Both the position numbers and the translations under genes were made by a program. Positions 25,463-34,260 of a DNA stretch of 64,000 nucleotides are shown one piece after another. This DNA comes from Aquirufa sp. (GTDB lineage Bacteria; Bacteroidota; Bacteroidia; Cytophagales; Spirosomataceae). Where the stretch lies: assembly GCA_030833145.1 (NCBI GenBank), contig JAURHT010000001.1, forward strand, positions 18,674 to 82,673, read 5' to 3'. Within the stretch, counting starts at the first letter, position 1. The number at the start of each line of letters is the position of its first letter. The notes below the pieces were generated by a model. That model searched no databases, was not told where the DNA came from, and was given only the letters and a program-made list of their open reading frames with translations.

Positions 25463-26365
25463 CGACCGATACTCATTTGGCGTTTGTCCCACGCGTTGCT
25501 TGAACAAGCGCGTGAAATGTTGCGGGTATTTAAAGCCCATCTCAAAGGCGATTTCATTGATGGTTTTATCCGTATCAAAAACTCGGTTTTTTGCTACGTC
25601 GATGGTCTTGTTTTGGATGTAATCTTTGGCCGTTAATCCCGTTTCTTTTTTGATCAAATCGCCAAAATAATTCGCGGATAAATGTAGTTCATTCGCAAAA
25701 TAACTCACGGATGGAATGCCGTTCACTTGGGCTTGATCAGATTCGAAATACTGATGCATGAGAGTTTCAAAACGCTCTAAAATACCTTTATTCACGTGTT
25801 CCCGGGTGATGAATTGACGGTCGTAGAATCGTTGGCAATAATCTAAAAATAATTCGATGTTCGAAACGATCAATTTCTTGGAATGCTTGTCGATGGGTTG
25901 TTTGAGTTCAAATTCGATTTTGGCAAAACAGTCCAACATCATTTGACGCTCATCTTCCGATAGGTGCAGCGCCTCGTGCGATTCGTAATGAAAGAATTTA
26001 TAGTGGGAAATGCTTCTGCCTAGGTTTGTTCCGATAAGTAAATCCGGATGGAAAACAAGCCCATGTCCCTGCGGCTGATACCGGATTTTGGGATTCTGCA
26101 TTTCGGCCACTTGCCCAGGAGCAAAGAAAACCAATGTGCCCGCCTGGTAATCGTAGGTGTGTTTTCCGTAACGGATATCTCCGCAAACCACCTCTTTTAA
26201 TACGATGCTGTAGAGTCCATATTGAAATCGAAGGGTATCTGCATCGCCCCAATCACGTACGTTCGCTTTGGAATAATCCAACACAGACACGAGCGGATGT
26301 AGCGTCTTGTGATTGTTATTTTGATTGTATTCGTCGATGTTATTAACCTGAATCGTTTTTTCCAT
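25454..26365 (-). CDS. AraC-family transcriptional regulator
   Basis: A 303-residue regulator. A cupin-like sensory domain occupies about 20-170 (FAPGQVAEMQNPKIRYQPQGHGLVFHPDLLIG). The C-terminal AraC DNA-binding domain, about 195-300, has two helix-turn-helix units: SVSYFANELHLSANYFGDLIKKETG and INEIAFEMGFKYPQHFTRLFKQRVGQTPNEYR. ATG 26365 was chosen over the TTG at 26393. Its target is unclear: the divergent NTF2 gene at 26515 is a candidate, with 149 bp between. Confidence 0.92.
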   Translation of the reverse strand: MEKTIQVNNIDEYNQNNNHKTLHPLVSVLDYSKANVRDWGDADTLRFQYGLYSIVLKEVVCGDIRYGKHTYDYQAGTLVFFAPGQVAEMQNPKIRYQPQGHGLVFHPDLLIGTNLGRSISHYKFFHYESHEALHLSEDERQMMLDCFAKIEFELKQPIDKHSKKLIVSNIELFLDYCQRFYDRQFITREHVNKGILERFETLMHQYFESDQAQVNGIPSVSYFANELHLSANYFGDLIKKETGLTAKDYIQNKTIDVAKNRVFDTDKTINEIAFEMGFKYPQHFTRLFKQRVGQTPNEYRSLN

Positions 26366-26514
26366 GGGATTAGCTTGAACGAACGAATTTACCAATTATC
26401 TGATATCCATACGTCGCAAAGTTTTCCAATCTGTAAAAATGGTAGAAATACCCGGAATTTATCTACTTAGTTGCGCGTACGAAGTTTGAAATTTGTAGCT
26501 TAAACAAAAAACCT

Positions 26515-26964
26515 ATGAAATCAATTCTTTTATTCGTGAGCCTTTCGCTCTTAACAATCTCCAGCGCATGGGCGCAGACAAATGCAGAGGAGACCATCAA
26601 GCAATTATCGAAAGATAAGTGGCAATGGATGGCCGACAAAAACGCGGATAAATTAGCCGTACTTTTTGATGAGAAATGCGAGTTTGTCCACATGGGCGGA
26701 ACGTGGGGTAAAGCGCGCGAAGTGGATATTATTAAAGCTGGCTTCATTTGGTACAAACAAGCGGAAGTATATTCAACTAGTGTTAAATTCTATGGAAACA
26801 CAGCCATCTTATTGAGCGACATTGATTTAGTTGCACAAGTAGGAGGAAACGTCGTGACGAATCCCTTCATGGTTACCGAAGTGTATGTTTTGGAAAACAA
26901 TGCCTGGAAAATGGCCCAATTAACTTTTTCACATTTAGCAAGACCCGTAAAACTTAAACAATAA
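26515..26964 (+). CDS. secreted NTF2-like (DUF4440/SnoaL) protein
   Basis: A 149-residue protein with signal peptide (1-20, ending AWAQ). The core is an NTF2-like fold: IKQLSKDKWQWMADKNADKLAVLFDEKCEFVHMGGTW, and a C-terminal AQLTFSHLARP strand. Its paralogue follows after 5 bp, and the pair is the first part of a probable operon with the molybdenum hydroxylase genes. DUF4440 members are mostly unassigned ligand-binding domains. Confidence 0.85.
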   Translation: MKSILLFVSLSLLTISSAWAQTNAEETIKQLSKDKWQWMADKNADKLAVLFDEKCEFVHMGGTWGKAREVDIIKAGFIWYKQAEVYSTSVKFYGNTAILLSDIDLVAQVGGNVVTNPFMVTEVYVLENNAWKMAQLTFSHLARPVKLKQ

Positions 26965-26969
26965 ATCAC

Positions 26970-27419
26970 ATGAAAAAAGTACTTTTAGTCCTGAGCTTCG
27001 CGCTCTTCGTAATTACTTCGTCATTTGCTCAAAGCGCTGAAGAAAAATCCTTAATTCAATTGTCGATGGACAAATGGCAATGGATGGCCGACAAAGACGT
27101 GGACAAACTTGACAAATTATTCGATACCAAAGCCAAATTCGTTCACATGAGCGGAACTTGGAAAAAGGACGAAGAATTAGATATTATTAAAACTGGTCGT
27201 ATTTGGTATAAGAAAGCGACGGTGAAAGATACGGCGGCAGAGATTTTGGGAAATACGGCTATCGTATGGAATCGCATTACTTTGGACGCGGTCGTTCGGG
27301 AACAGGTAGCTGTAACGGAATTCACCGTAACGGAGGTATATCAGAAACAAGGCAAGGAATGGAAAATGCTTGCATTGACGTTTAGCAGCGTGCGTGACAC
27401 CCATGAGATTAAACACTAA
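26970..27419 (+). CDS. secreted NTF2-like (DUF4440/SnoaL) protein, tandem paralogue
   Basis: Also 149 residues, with a signal ending SSFAQ and the same DKWQWMADKDVDKLDKLFD and FVHMSGTW blocks as its neighbour. The two diverge over the central region (LLSDIDLVAQVGG versus VWNRITLDAVVRE), which forms the pocket, so ligand specificity has probably separated. It ends 47 bp before iorA. Confidence 0.85.
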   Translation: MKKVLLVLSFALFVITSSFAQSAEEKSLIQLSMDKWQWMADKDVDKLDKLFDTKAKFVHMSGTWKKDEELDIIKTGRIWYKKATVKDTAAEILGNTAIVWNRITLDAVVREQVAVTEFTVTEVYQKQGKEWKMLALTFSSVRDTHEIKH

Positions 27420-27466
27420 GATTAATTGAATATCTTTACCCTGATTCTTTTTAAATCACCTAGTCT

Positions 27467-27925
27467 ATGATCAAGAAATATTCCGTTCGCATTAACCAGA
27501 AAGTCCACCAGGTAGAGGCGGACGAAAACATGCCCCTATTATGGGTGCTTCGAGATATTCTCGGCATGGAAGGTACTAAATACGGTTGTGGCGTGGGCTC
27601 TTGCGGGGCTTGCACGGTGCATTTAAATGGGCAGGCGGTTCGGTCGTGCCAGCTGCCTATTTCGGCTTTGGCAGGAACAGAAATCACCACCATCGAAGGC
27701 TTATCTGCGAAGGGCGATCACCCGGTACAGAAAGCGTGGATCGCAGAAGACGTCGCGCAATGCGGCTATTGTCAATCTGGCCAAATCATGAGCGCCGCCG
27801 CTCTATTGAAAAACAACCCGAATCCTACGGAAGAAGATATTGAGAATTTCATGACAGGCAACATATGCCGTTGCGGAACGTATACGCGTATCAAAAAAGC
27901 CATTCAATTAGCCGCTACGAAATAA
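27467..27925 (+). CDS. iorA: isoquinoline 1-oxidoreductase-type [2Fe-2S] subunit
   Basis: A 152-residue iron-sulfur subunit of a molybdenum hydroxylase. It has the plant-type ferredoxin motif [21 protein letters not shown] (with Cys spacing C-x4-C-x2-C) and the second, all-alpha [2Fe-2S] motif CGYCQSGQ and CRCGTYTRI. Electrons pass from the Mo site to an acceptor. The MPT subunit starts 1 bp after its stop. No signal peptide, so export is presumably as a complex through the Tat signal of the large subunit. Confidence 0.93.
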   Translation: MIKKYSVRINQKVHQVEADENMPLLWVLRDILGMEGTKYGCGVGSCGACTVHLNGQAVRSCQLPISALAGTEITTIEGLSAKGDHPVQKAWIAEDVAQCGYCQSGQIMSAAALLKNNPNPTEEDIENFMTGNICRCGTYTRIKKAIQLAATK

Positions 27926-27926
27926 G

Positions 27927-30167
27927 ATGAAAAAGACAGACTCAAATCTCAGCAGACGTTCGTTTTTGAAAGTATCATCACTATCCGGAGGAGGCATGAT
28001 GCTAGGTATTTCTTGGTTTGCGAGTGCAAAACCCGTGGAATCGCTAGGCGAATTGAACATCGAACCCGTATGGCAAGAGGTGACTAGTTTCATCAAAATT
28101 GCTTCGGATAATTCGATTAAAATATTCTCTCCTAACCCAGAATTTGGCCAAAACGTGATGACCTCCTTGCCGATGTTAATCGCAGAGGAATTAGATGTAG
28201 ACTGGAAACAAGTGGAAGTGGAACAAGGAAATTACGATCCCAAAGCTTTTCCACGCCAATTTACCGGCGGTAGCCAAGGCATTCGCATGGCTTGGAAGCA
28301 ATTACGGACAGTGGGTTCGGCAGCGCGTCAAATGATTTTGACGGCGGCAAGCCAGGCGTGGAATTTGCCTGTAACAGAATTGACCACCGCTAACGGAATG
28401 GTCACACATGCGTTTAGTGGCAAGTCAGAAACCTACGGCACTTTTGCCGCGGCAGCTGCGAAATTACCGGTGCCGAAAGACATTGTCTTGAAAGGAAATC
28501 AATCATTCCGCTTAATTGGTACTCCACAGAAGAACGTGGTAGCCCCTAAAATCGTACAAGGAAAACCCTTATTTGGGATGGACTACCGCGAAGCAGGCAT
28601 GTTGTATGCGATGACGGAACGTCCACCGGCTTTTGGGATGCAATTAAAATCCTTTGATGCGACTGTGGCGAAAAAGATGCCAGGTATCGTGGATATTTTC
28701 CCAATCAAAGTCTATAATGACGACCACAAATTTGCCGGGTTTGATACACGTGCTTTTAACGAAGTAATTGCTATTGTGGGCAAGTCTACCTGGGACGTGA
28801 TGAATGCGCGCAAGAAGCTGAAAGCGGTTTGGGAAGTAGCGCCAGAGAAAAAGGAGATGGGTCAAAATGGCCAAGAAAGAACAATTCCAGCAGGTTTAGA
28901 AAGCACGAAAAAGCACTATGCCCAAATGCTCGAAATGGATAAAAAACCAGGTAAAATTGAGCGAAGAGACGGGGATCCAGAAAAGGCTTTTACAGAGGCG
29001 AAACACGTCATTGAAAGAACCTATACGGCACCGTTTTTGGCTCATAATATTATGGAACCGACGAATACCTTTGCCCATTTTGTAGGGGACAAAGTGCGAT
29101 TCGTGGCACCTATTCAGATTCCAGATTTTATGGTTCCATCGATGGTGGCACGTTTAGGCATTCCGAAGGAAAATATTTCGATTGAATTAGCTCGTATGGG
29201 TGGCGGTTTCGGTCGTCGTGCTTACGGTCATTATATGATTGAGGCTGCTTTGATTTCTAAGCAATCGAACGCTCCAATTAAACTGATTTACACGCGTGAG
29301 GACGATGTGAGCGGGGGTACGTATCGCCCGATGTATCAATTAACGTACCGTGCTGCATTTGATGAGAATAAGAAGCTGATTGCTTTTCATGCCAAAGGTG
29401 GAGGCGTTCCTGAATCCCCTCTGCATGCGAATCGTTTTCCGGCCGGAGCGATTGATAATTACTTAGCAGAAAGCTGGTCGATTCCATCTAACATCACCAT
29501 TGCCGCTTTCCGTGCACCGCGTTCTAATTTTAATGCAGCGGCGGAACAATCGTTCTTGGATGAGATTTCTGAATATATGGGTAAGGACCCGATTGCCTTC
29601 CGTTTGGAATTATTACAACGGGCTAAAGACAATCCGGTAGGAAAAACAAATGATTACGATGCGGGCCGTTACATGGGCGTGTTGGAATTAGTGCGCGAGA
29701 AATCGGGCTGGGGAAAACCCGAAAATGCGGGTAAAAAGCGCGGGGTTTCGGCGTATTTCTGCCACAATTCGTATGCAGCTCAGGTCATTGATTTACGCGT
29801 AAAAGGAGATCAAGTAACAGTCGATCAGGTGACGACAGCCTTGGATTGTGGTGTTGTTGTGAATCCAGAGGGAGCTAAAAATATGGCGGAAGGTGCGGCA
29901 ATCGACGGAATAGGTAATGCCTTGTTTGGTCAGTTGACATTAACGGATGGTCGTACAGATCAAAAGAATTTCGATACCTACCGCATGATTCGCCACAATG
30001 AGGCACCGAAGAAAATCGATGTGCACTTTGTGAAAAATGAGATTGATCCTACGGGATTAGGCGAGCCCCCATTCCCTCCTATTTTTGGGGCGGTTGCGAA
30101 TGCGCTGTACAAGGCGACTGGGAAACGTTTTTACCAACAACCTTTTCAACCTCAGCTAAAGGCCTAG
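27927..30167 (+). CDS. iorB: isoquinoline 1-oxidoreductase-type molybdopterin subunit (Tat signal)
   Basis: A 746-residue molybdenum hydroxylase large subunit with a twin-arginine signal (LSRRSFLKVSSLSGGGMMLG). The aldehyde oxidase/xanthine dehydrogenase a/b hammerhead region (about 205-280) and MPT-binding domain (about 370-740) are seen, with FGRRAYGHY, FRAPRSNFNAAAEQSF and GLGEPPFPP, where the last carries the active-site Glu. It oxidises N-heterocycles or aldehydes in the periplasm with water as the oxygen donor. No MPT insertion chaperone is adjacent. Confidence 0.92.
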   Translation: MKKTDSNLSRRSFLKVSSLSGGGMMLGISWFASAKPVESLGELNIEPVWQEVTSFIKIASDNSIKIFSPNPEFGQNVMTSLPMLIAEELDVDWKQVEVEQGNYDPKAFPRQFTGGSQGIRMAWKQLRTVGSAARQMILTAASQAWNLPVTELTTANGMVTHAFSGKSETYGTFAAAAAKLPVPKDIVLKGNQSFRLIGTPQKNVVAPKIVQGKPLFGMDYREAGMLYAMTERPPAFGMQLKSFDATVAKKMPGIVDIFPIKVYNDDHKFAGFDTRAFNEVIAIVGKSTWDVMNARKKLKAVWEVAPEKKEMGQNGQERTIPAGLESTKKHYAQMLEMDKKPGKIERRDGDPEKAFTEAKHVIERTYTAPFLAHNIMEPTNTFAHFVGDKVRFVAPIQIPDFMVPSMVARLGIPKENISIELARMGGGFGRRAYGHYMIEAALISKQSNAPIKLIYTREDDVSGGTYRPMYQLTYRAAFDENKKLIAFHAKGGGVPESPLHANRFPAGAIDNYLAESWSIPSNITIAAFRAPRSNFNAAAEQSFLDEISEYMGKDPIAFRLELLQRAKDNPVGKTNDYDAGRYMGVLELVREKSGWGKPENAGKKRGVSAYFCHNSYAAQVIDLRVKGDQVTVDQVTTALDCGVVVNPEGAKNMAEGAAIDGIGNALFGQLTLTDGRTDQKNFDTYRMIRHNEAPKKIDVHFVKNEIDPTGLGEPPFPPIFGAVANALYKATGKRFYQQPFQPQLKA

Positions 30168-30228
30168 CATTAATTTATTTTATGATTTTTATAAAATAGT
30201 TTAAATTTTATTATTCATTAAGCCTGCT

Positions 30229-30342
30229 TAGTTTTGCATGCAAACGACTCTGACTCAATTAAATAAATCAATCAATTGTGTTAGTTTAAACAATGAAAAA
30301 ATAATCAATAAAAGCCAGGCAAATTTTGCTTGGCTTTTTTAT
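30229..30342 (+). ncRNA. candidate about 100-nt small RNA (promoter box to terminator)
   Basis: A perfect -7 box TAGTTTTG (30229-30236) predicts a start near 30243, and a hairpin with T-rich tail ends near 30342. No convincing protein lies between. A 49-codon frame from ATG 30238 runs through the terminator into antisense of the LysR gene, so it is unlikely to be a protein. It is 62 bp after the iorB stop and could also be an iorB 3' end, so confidence is low. Confidence 0.35.
30310..30342. terminator. bidirectional terminator between iorB and LysR
   Basis: AAAAGCCAGGCAAA pairs with TTTTGCTTGGCTTTT, with one G-U pair, and is followed by T's on the plus strand and A's on the minus strand. It can serve the iorB side and the LysR transcript, whose stop codon falls within it (30339). 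Confidence 0.75.
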
Positions 30343-31250
30343 TGGAAGTATTTCTGCTTGATCTGCTCTTTATTTTCGGCTAAATAAGCTAAGAATGCCT
30401 TCGAAACGGGGGACAAATTTTTATCCTTGTGCCAAACCAATTTCCATTTAGTAGAGATGGGTAAACCATCCCGTTCGATGATTTTTAAAGAACCAGCTTT
30501 TATTTCATTTTTGATTCCAATGATGGGCATAATTGAATAGCCTAGTCCGGCAATAACGGCTTGCTTTACCGCTTCATTCGACGTTAATTCAATTTTTTTC
30601 AAGCCATCAACTCCTTGCTTTTTGAAATAACTCTCCATTACTTTCCGGGTACCTGACCCGTATTCACGGAAAATGAGAGGCAGTTCGTTTTTGAAATCAA
30701 GGTAATTAAAAGTTGGTTTTATCTTGGCTGTTTCGCTATTTCCTATGAGGTATAAATCGTTTGAAAGCAGGTCGATGGAATCAAATGTGGGGTTATCTAA
30801 GGCATCTGAAACGAGACTAAAATCGACTTCGTTTTCTAGCTGACTTTCCAGCACTTTTTCCCTATTTGTTACGTCAATATTAATTTCTACGCCTGGATTT
30901 GAACGCAAGAATTCGGTCAAAAAATAAGGCAAAACATATTTCCCTGTAGAGACAATGGATATTTTAAGGCGACCCACTAATTGGTCTTTGAAAGCCATCG
31001 TCTTGTAATTGATGGCATAGACTTGATCTAGGATACTTTTAGCAGATTCTGCGATCTCTTTTCCAAAATCAGTAATGTAAATTTTCTTCCCTATGATTTC
31101 GATCAGTGGAATGTCGAATTGCGCCTGCAGGTTTTTGATTTGAATTGAAACCGCAGGCTGTGTGAGGTTCAGCTCTTCAGCCGCTTTGGTGATACTATTC
31201 GTTTGTACCACCTTCAAGAAAATCTGCAATTGGTTTAGCGTATAATTCAT
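30339..31250 (-). CDS. LysR-family regulator (CbbR/CmpR-like)
   Basis: A 303-residue LysR regulator. The N-terminal winged HTH (1-60, LNQLQIFLKVVQTNSITKAAEELNLTQPAVSIQIKNLQ) precedes a coinducer-binding domain. Its sequence and position resemble regulators of CO2 and bicarbonate genes: it diverges from an sbtA operon. It would respond to a small metabolite. It starts at ATG 31250, inside a CATAA-N7-TTATG inverted repeat typical of LysR autoregulatory sites. Confidence 0.88.
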   Translation of the reverse strand: MNYTLNQLQIFLKVVQTNSITKAAEELNLTQPAVSIQIKNLQAQFDIPLIEIIGKKIYITDFGKEIAESAKSILDQVYAINYKTMAFKDQLVGRLKISIVSTGKYVLPYFLTEFLRSNPGVEINIDVTNREKVLESQLENEVDFSLVSDALDNPTFDSIDLLSNDLYLIGNSETAKIKPTFNYLDFKNELPLIFREYGSGTRKVMESYFKKQGVDGLKKIELTSNEAVKQAVIAGLGYSIMPIIGIKNEIKAGSLKIIERDGLPISTKWKLVWHKDKNLSPVSKAFLAYLAENKEQIKQKYFQ

Positions 31251-31264
31251 AATGTATCGTTATG
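31248..31264. promoter_or_regulatory. LysR-type inverted repeat (CATAA-N7-TTATG)
   Basis: CATAA (31248-31252), seven bases, TTATG (31260-31264). It covers the LysR start codon and lies between LysR and the divergent sbtA operon, the usual place for a LysR site. A further TTAT-N8-ATAA (about 31272-31287) lies nearby. Confidence 0.45.
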
Positions 31265-31329
31265 TATTTCATTATAAACTTAAATAAAAATTATCAATGT
31301 TCCTTTATTTATTTTGCAAAAATAATGGG

Positions 31330-31512
31330 ATGAAAGCATTCGTTAATTCGCTCTTATTGGCTGTACTGTTCTTGCTTATCTGCTGGGGATTTTTGGAACT
31401 AATAGTATTGACAGATCCCCTATTAAAGAAGTTCTACGCTGCCCTTATTATTCTTCTAGAATTATCCTTTTTACACTTATTCACTAAACATTCGCAAGAT
31501 GATCAATTTTGA
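31330..31512 (+). CDS. small membrane protein preceding sbtA
   Basis: About 60 residues from ATG 31330 (an upstream ATG 31297 adds 11). It has two hydrophobic segments (FVNSLLLAVLFLLICWGFLEL and FYAALIILLELSFLHLF) and a short charged end. It overlaps the sbtA start by 14 bp. It is not SbtB, which is a soluble PII-like protein; it may be a transporter accessory subunit, as inference. No named family is recognised. Confidence 0.65.
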   Translation: MKAFVNSLLLAVLFLLICWGFLELIVLTDPLLKKFYAALIILLELSFLHLFTKHSQDDQF

Positions 31513-32467
31513 ATTATTGACATTTAACTTAACTAATCCGACTCTATTATTCTTTATTCTGGGAGTGATAGCAAAATATGTAAAAAGCGATTTAGAAATT
31601 CCGGCTGCCTCCAAGAGTTTCATTTCTTTGTATTTATTGTTTTCAATTGGATTTAATGGCGGAAGCGAATTAGCAGTGACTGGTATAACTCAGGAGGTAA
31701 TTGTTAGTCTTCTGTTTGGGATGCTTTTAGCACTTTTGATCCCGGTTTACGCTTATTTTATTCTTAGGATTAAATTGGATTCTTCTGACGCAGGAGCAAT
31801 CGCGGCCTCTTATGGATCTGTTAGTGCGGTGACCTTTGTGACGGCGGTCGCATTTTTAGAGATGAATCAGGTAAAAATGGGAGGTGAAATGGTGGCTGTC
31901 ATGGCTTCAATGGAGTTTCCTGCCATTGTCATGGGGGTAATTCTTATGAATTTATTTCCGGACAAAAAAACAGAAGTAGCACCGGTGCAGTGGAAGGAGG
32001 CAATGAAACATTCATTAACGAATGGAAGTGTGTTGATGATTTTTGGGAGTTTGATAATCGGATTTGTATCTGATTCGACCCAATCCGTAGGGATCAAGCA
32101 TTTTACCTCTGACATATTTAAGGGTTTTTTAGCGATCTTTTTATTAGACATGGGAATGGTGGCGGCTAGCAGGTTCAAGGCCTTTAAAAAACAGGGTTCT
32201 TTTTTATTGCTTTTTGCCTTGCTAGTGCCACTTTTTAATGGGGTCTCCGTCGCCATTTTATCACAATTTATCACCTCTACTGTGGGGAATAGACTGATAT
32301 TCGCTGTTTTGGCCGCCAGTGCCTCCTACATTGCAGTACCTGCAGCGATGCGTTTAGTGGCCCCGAAAGCGGATCCGGGAATCTATATTCCGATGGCATT
32401 AGGCGTTACATTCCCCTTAAACATTACGATTGGATTGCCTCTGTATATGCAAATTATCCATGGCTAA
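31499..32467 (+). CDS. sbtA: SbtA-type sodium-dependent bicarbonate transporter
   Basis: A 322-residue inner-membrane protein with about 10 transmembrane segments. It matches the sodium-dependent bicarbonate permease family: NPTLLFFILGVIAKYVKSDLEIPAASKSFISLYLLFSIGFNGG at the start and APKADPGIYIPMALGVTFPLNITIGLPLY at the end. The cyanobacterial homologue imports bicarbonate using a sodium gradient. It overlaps the previous gene by 14 bp and the next by 8 bp, the strongest coupling in the window. Confidence 0.92.
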   Translation: MINFELLTFNLTNPTLLFFILGVIAKYVKSDLEIPAASKSFISLYLLFSIGFNGGSELAVTGITQEVIVSLLFGMLLALLIPVYAYFILRIKLDSSDAGAIAASYGSVSAVTFVTAVAFLEMNQVKMGGEMVAVMASMEFPAIVMGVILMNLFPDKKTEVAPVQWKEAMKHSLTNGSVLMIFGSLIIGFVSDSTQSVGIKHFTSDIFKGFLAIFLLDMGMVAASRFKAFKKQGSFLLLFALLVPLFNGVSVAILSQFITSTVGNRLIFAVLAASASYIAVPAAMRLVAPKADPGIYIPMALGVTFPLNITIGLPLYMQIIHG

Positions 32468-33302
32468 TGAATCTATTTTCAATGGACGAAAAGTCGTCAT
32501 TGCGACAAAACACCAAAAGGAACAGGTGATTGGTCCGGCATTACAAGAGGCGTTTGGCATGGAATATATCGTTTCTGAAAAGCTAGATACGGATCTTTTG
32601 GGCACATTTACAGGAGAAGTGGAGCGGGTATTAACACCGGTCGAGGCGGCTAGGCAAAAATGCATTTTAGCCTTAGCGGAATGTGATGCCGATTTTGCTA
32701 TTGGTTCTGAAGGATCTTTTGGCCCACATCCTACGCTGTATTTTCTGCCTGCGGATGAAGAAATTCTTCTTCTAGTGGACCGTAAAAGGGAGCTGGAGAT
32801 TGCGATAAAGAACACCAGCCTGCAAACGAATTATGCCTCATTTGAGCTGGGTGGAGAGCTGGATTTATCCGATTTTTTACAACAGGTTAAATTTCCTAGT
32901 CATGGTGTGCATGTGAAAAGTTCAGAGACTTACGTAGAAAAAGGAATTAAATCTGAAGATTTATTAAACCAATCGATACAGGAGGCTGTTAATCGCTTTG
33001 GAACCTATACCCTGGAGACCGATATGCGTGCGATGAATAATCCGACTCGGATGTCTGTCATTGAGGAGCTGGTGGGAAAATTAGTGGAGAAGATGAAGAG
33101 CTGTTGTCCTACCTGCCAAAGACCTGGATTTAGTCCCACCGATGTCATTCGTGGCCTGGTTTGTTCTTGTTGCTCCTTACCCACGAAATCGGTTAAATCC
33201 CTCATTTATAGTTGTGAAGGATGCCACTACACGACTTGTGTTGATTTCCCTGATTCGAAAACGATGGAGGACCCTATGTTTTGTGATTTTTGTAACCCCT
33301 AA
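32460..33302 (+). CDS. DUF6671 protein with two C-terminal zinc-ribbon clusters
   Basis: A 280-residue cytosolic protein from ATG 32460 (overlapping sbtA by 8 bp). The N-terminal part (about 8-110) is an alpha/beta DUF6671-type domain with KVVIATKHQKEQVIGPALQEAFG. The C-terminal region (about 210-280) has two Cys clusters, CCPTC...CSCC and CEGC...CDFC, that would bind two zinc ions. A conserved role is not known. It lies between a bicarbonate transporter and Sua5, suggesting a link to carbamoyl or nucleotide metabolism. Confidence 0.8.
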   Translation: MANESIFNGRKVVIATKHQKEQVIGPALQEAFGMEYIVSEKLDTDLLGTFTGEVERVLTPVEAARQKCILALAECDADFAIGSEGSFGPHPTLYFLPADEEILLLVDRKRELEIAIKNTSLQTNYASFELGGELDLSDFLQQVKFPSHGVHVKSSETYVEKGIKSEDLLNQSIQEAVNRFGTYTLETDMRAMNNPTRMSVIEELVGKLVEKMKSCCPTCQRPGFSPTDVIRGLVCSCCSLPTKSVKSLIYSCEGCHYTTCVDFPDSKTMEDPMFCDFCNP

Positions 33303-33309
33303 GTATACT

Positions 33310-34260
33310 ATGATTACGTCTGATATTTCGCTTGTTAAAGACCACTTAGAAAAAGGTGAAGTGGTGGGAATTCCTACGGAAACCGTCTATGGTTTAGCGG
33401 CTAACATTTACGATGAGCAAGCGATTGCGAAGATTTTTAGTACCAAAGGAAGACCTAACACCAACCCTTTGATTGTACACGTAAAATCGATGGAACAAGC
33501 GCACACTTTGGTGTCGCATTTTCCTCCAAAAGCCTCCCTTTTAGCGGAGCGTTTTTGGCCTGGTTCCCTCACCTTAATCCTGCCTAAAAGTGAGCTGATT
33601 TCTGATGCTATAACTGCTCAGCAATCGACAGTTGCCATAAGAATGCCTAACCACCACACAACTTTAGCCTTATTGGAAACCCTAGATTTTCCTTTAGCGG
33701 CTCCCAGCGCAAATCCCTATAACCGAATTAGCCCTACCTGCGCCGCACATGTGGAGAATTATTTCCCTCAAATTCCCATCTTAGAAGGCGGTAATTGCGA
33801 AGCAGGAGTAGAGTCGACCATTCTCTCTTTTGATGGAGATGAGGTCGTTTTGCTGCGGCATGGCGCTATTTCAATAGAGCAAATTGAGGAGGTAGTCGGA
33901 CGTATTTTGGACAGAACATCTTCTGAGTCCGTGCACCTCGCACCCGGCAGAAGCAAGAAGCATTATTCGCCCCTGTGTGAATTAATTATTAGCTATGAAC
34001 CGCTGTTTATGTTGAGTGCCGTTCAGCAGAAGAAAGTAGCTATTTTATGGTTTAAAGAAGTGAAAATTGATAGTCCCAAAGTCGCCATCAATCACATTCT
34101 CTCTCCTAGTGGAAGTTTTCAAGAAGCGGCCGCAAACATGTATGACGCATTGCACCAATTAGAAAAATCAGGTGTAGAATTAATTATTGTAGAGCGTTTG
34201 CCTCATGTAGATTTAGGGCGAACCATTAATGATCGTTTTGAAAGAGCTGCAGCCAAATGA
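33310..34260 (+). CDS. sua5: threonylcarbamoyl-AMP synthase (Sua5)
   Basis: A 316-residue enzyme that condenses L-threonine, bicarbonate and ATP into threonylcarbamoyl-AMP for tRNA t6A modification. The YrdC domain is 1-200 (IPTETVYGLAANIYDEQAIAKIFSTKGRPNTNPLIVHV and PSANPYNRISPT), with a C-terminal Sua5 domain (about 220-316). ATG 33310 gives the standard domain start; an upstream in-frame extension to 33142 overlaps the DUF6671 gene and is rejected. The end overlaps dihydroorotase by 4 bp (ATGA). Confidence 0.96.
   Translation: MITSDISLVKDHLEKGEVVGIPTETVYGLAANIYDEQAIAKIFSTKGRPNTNPLIVHVKSMEQAHTLVSHFPPKASLLAERFWPGSLTLILPKSELISDAITAQQSTVAIRMPNHHTTLALLETLDFPLAAPSANPYNRISPTCAAHVENYFPQIPILEGGNCEAGVESTILSFDGDEVVLLRHGAISIEQIEEVVGRILDRTSSESVHLAPGRSKKHYSPLCELIISYEPLFMLSAVQQKKVAILWFKEVKIDSPKVAINHILSPSGSFQEAAANMYDALHQLEKSGVELIIVERLPHVDLGRTINDRFERAAAK

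Noticed and set aside
30238..30387. 49-codon reading frame from ATG 30238
   Set aside because: It runs across a terminator and into antisense LysR sequence with no domain or signal features.
33142..33309. Longer Sua5 start
   Set aside because: It overlaps the end of the DUF6671 gene in another frame; the YrdC domain starts at ATG 33310.
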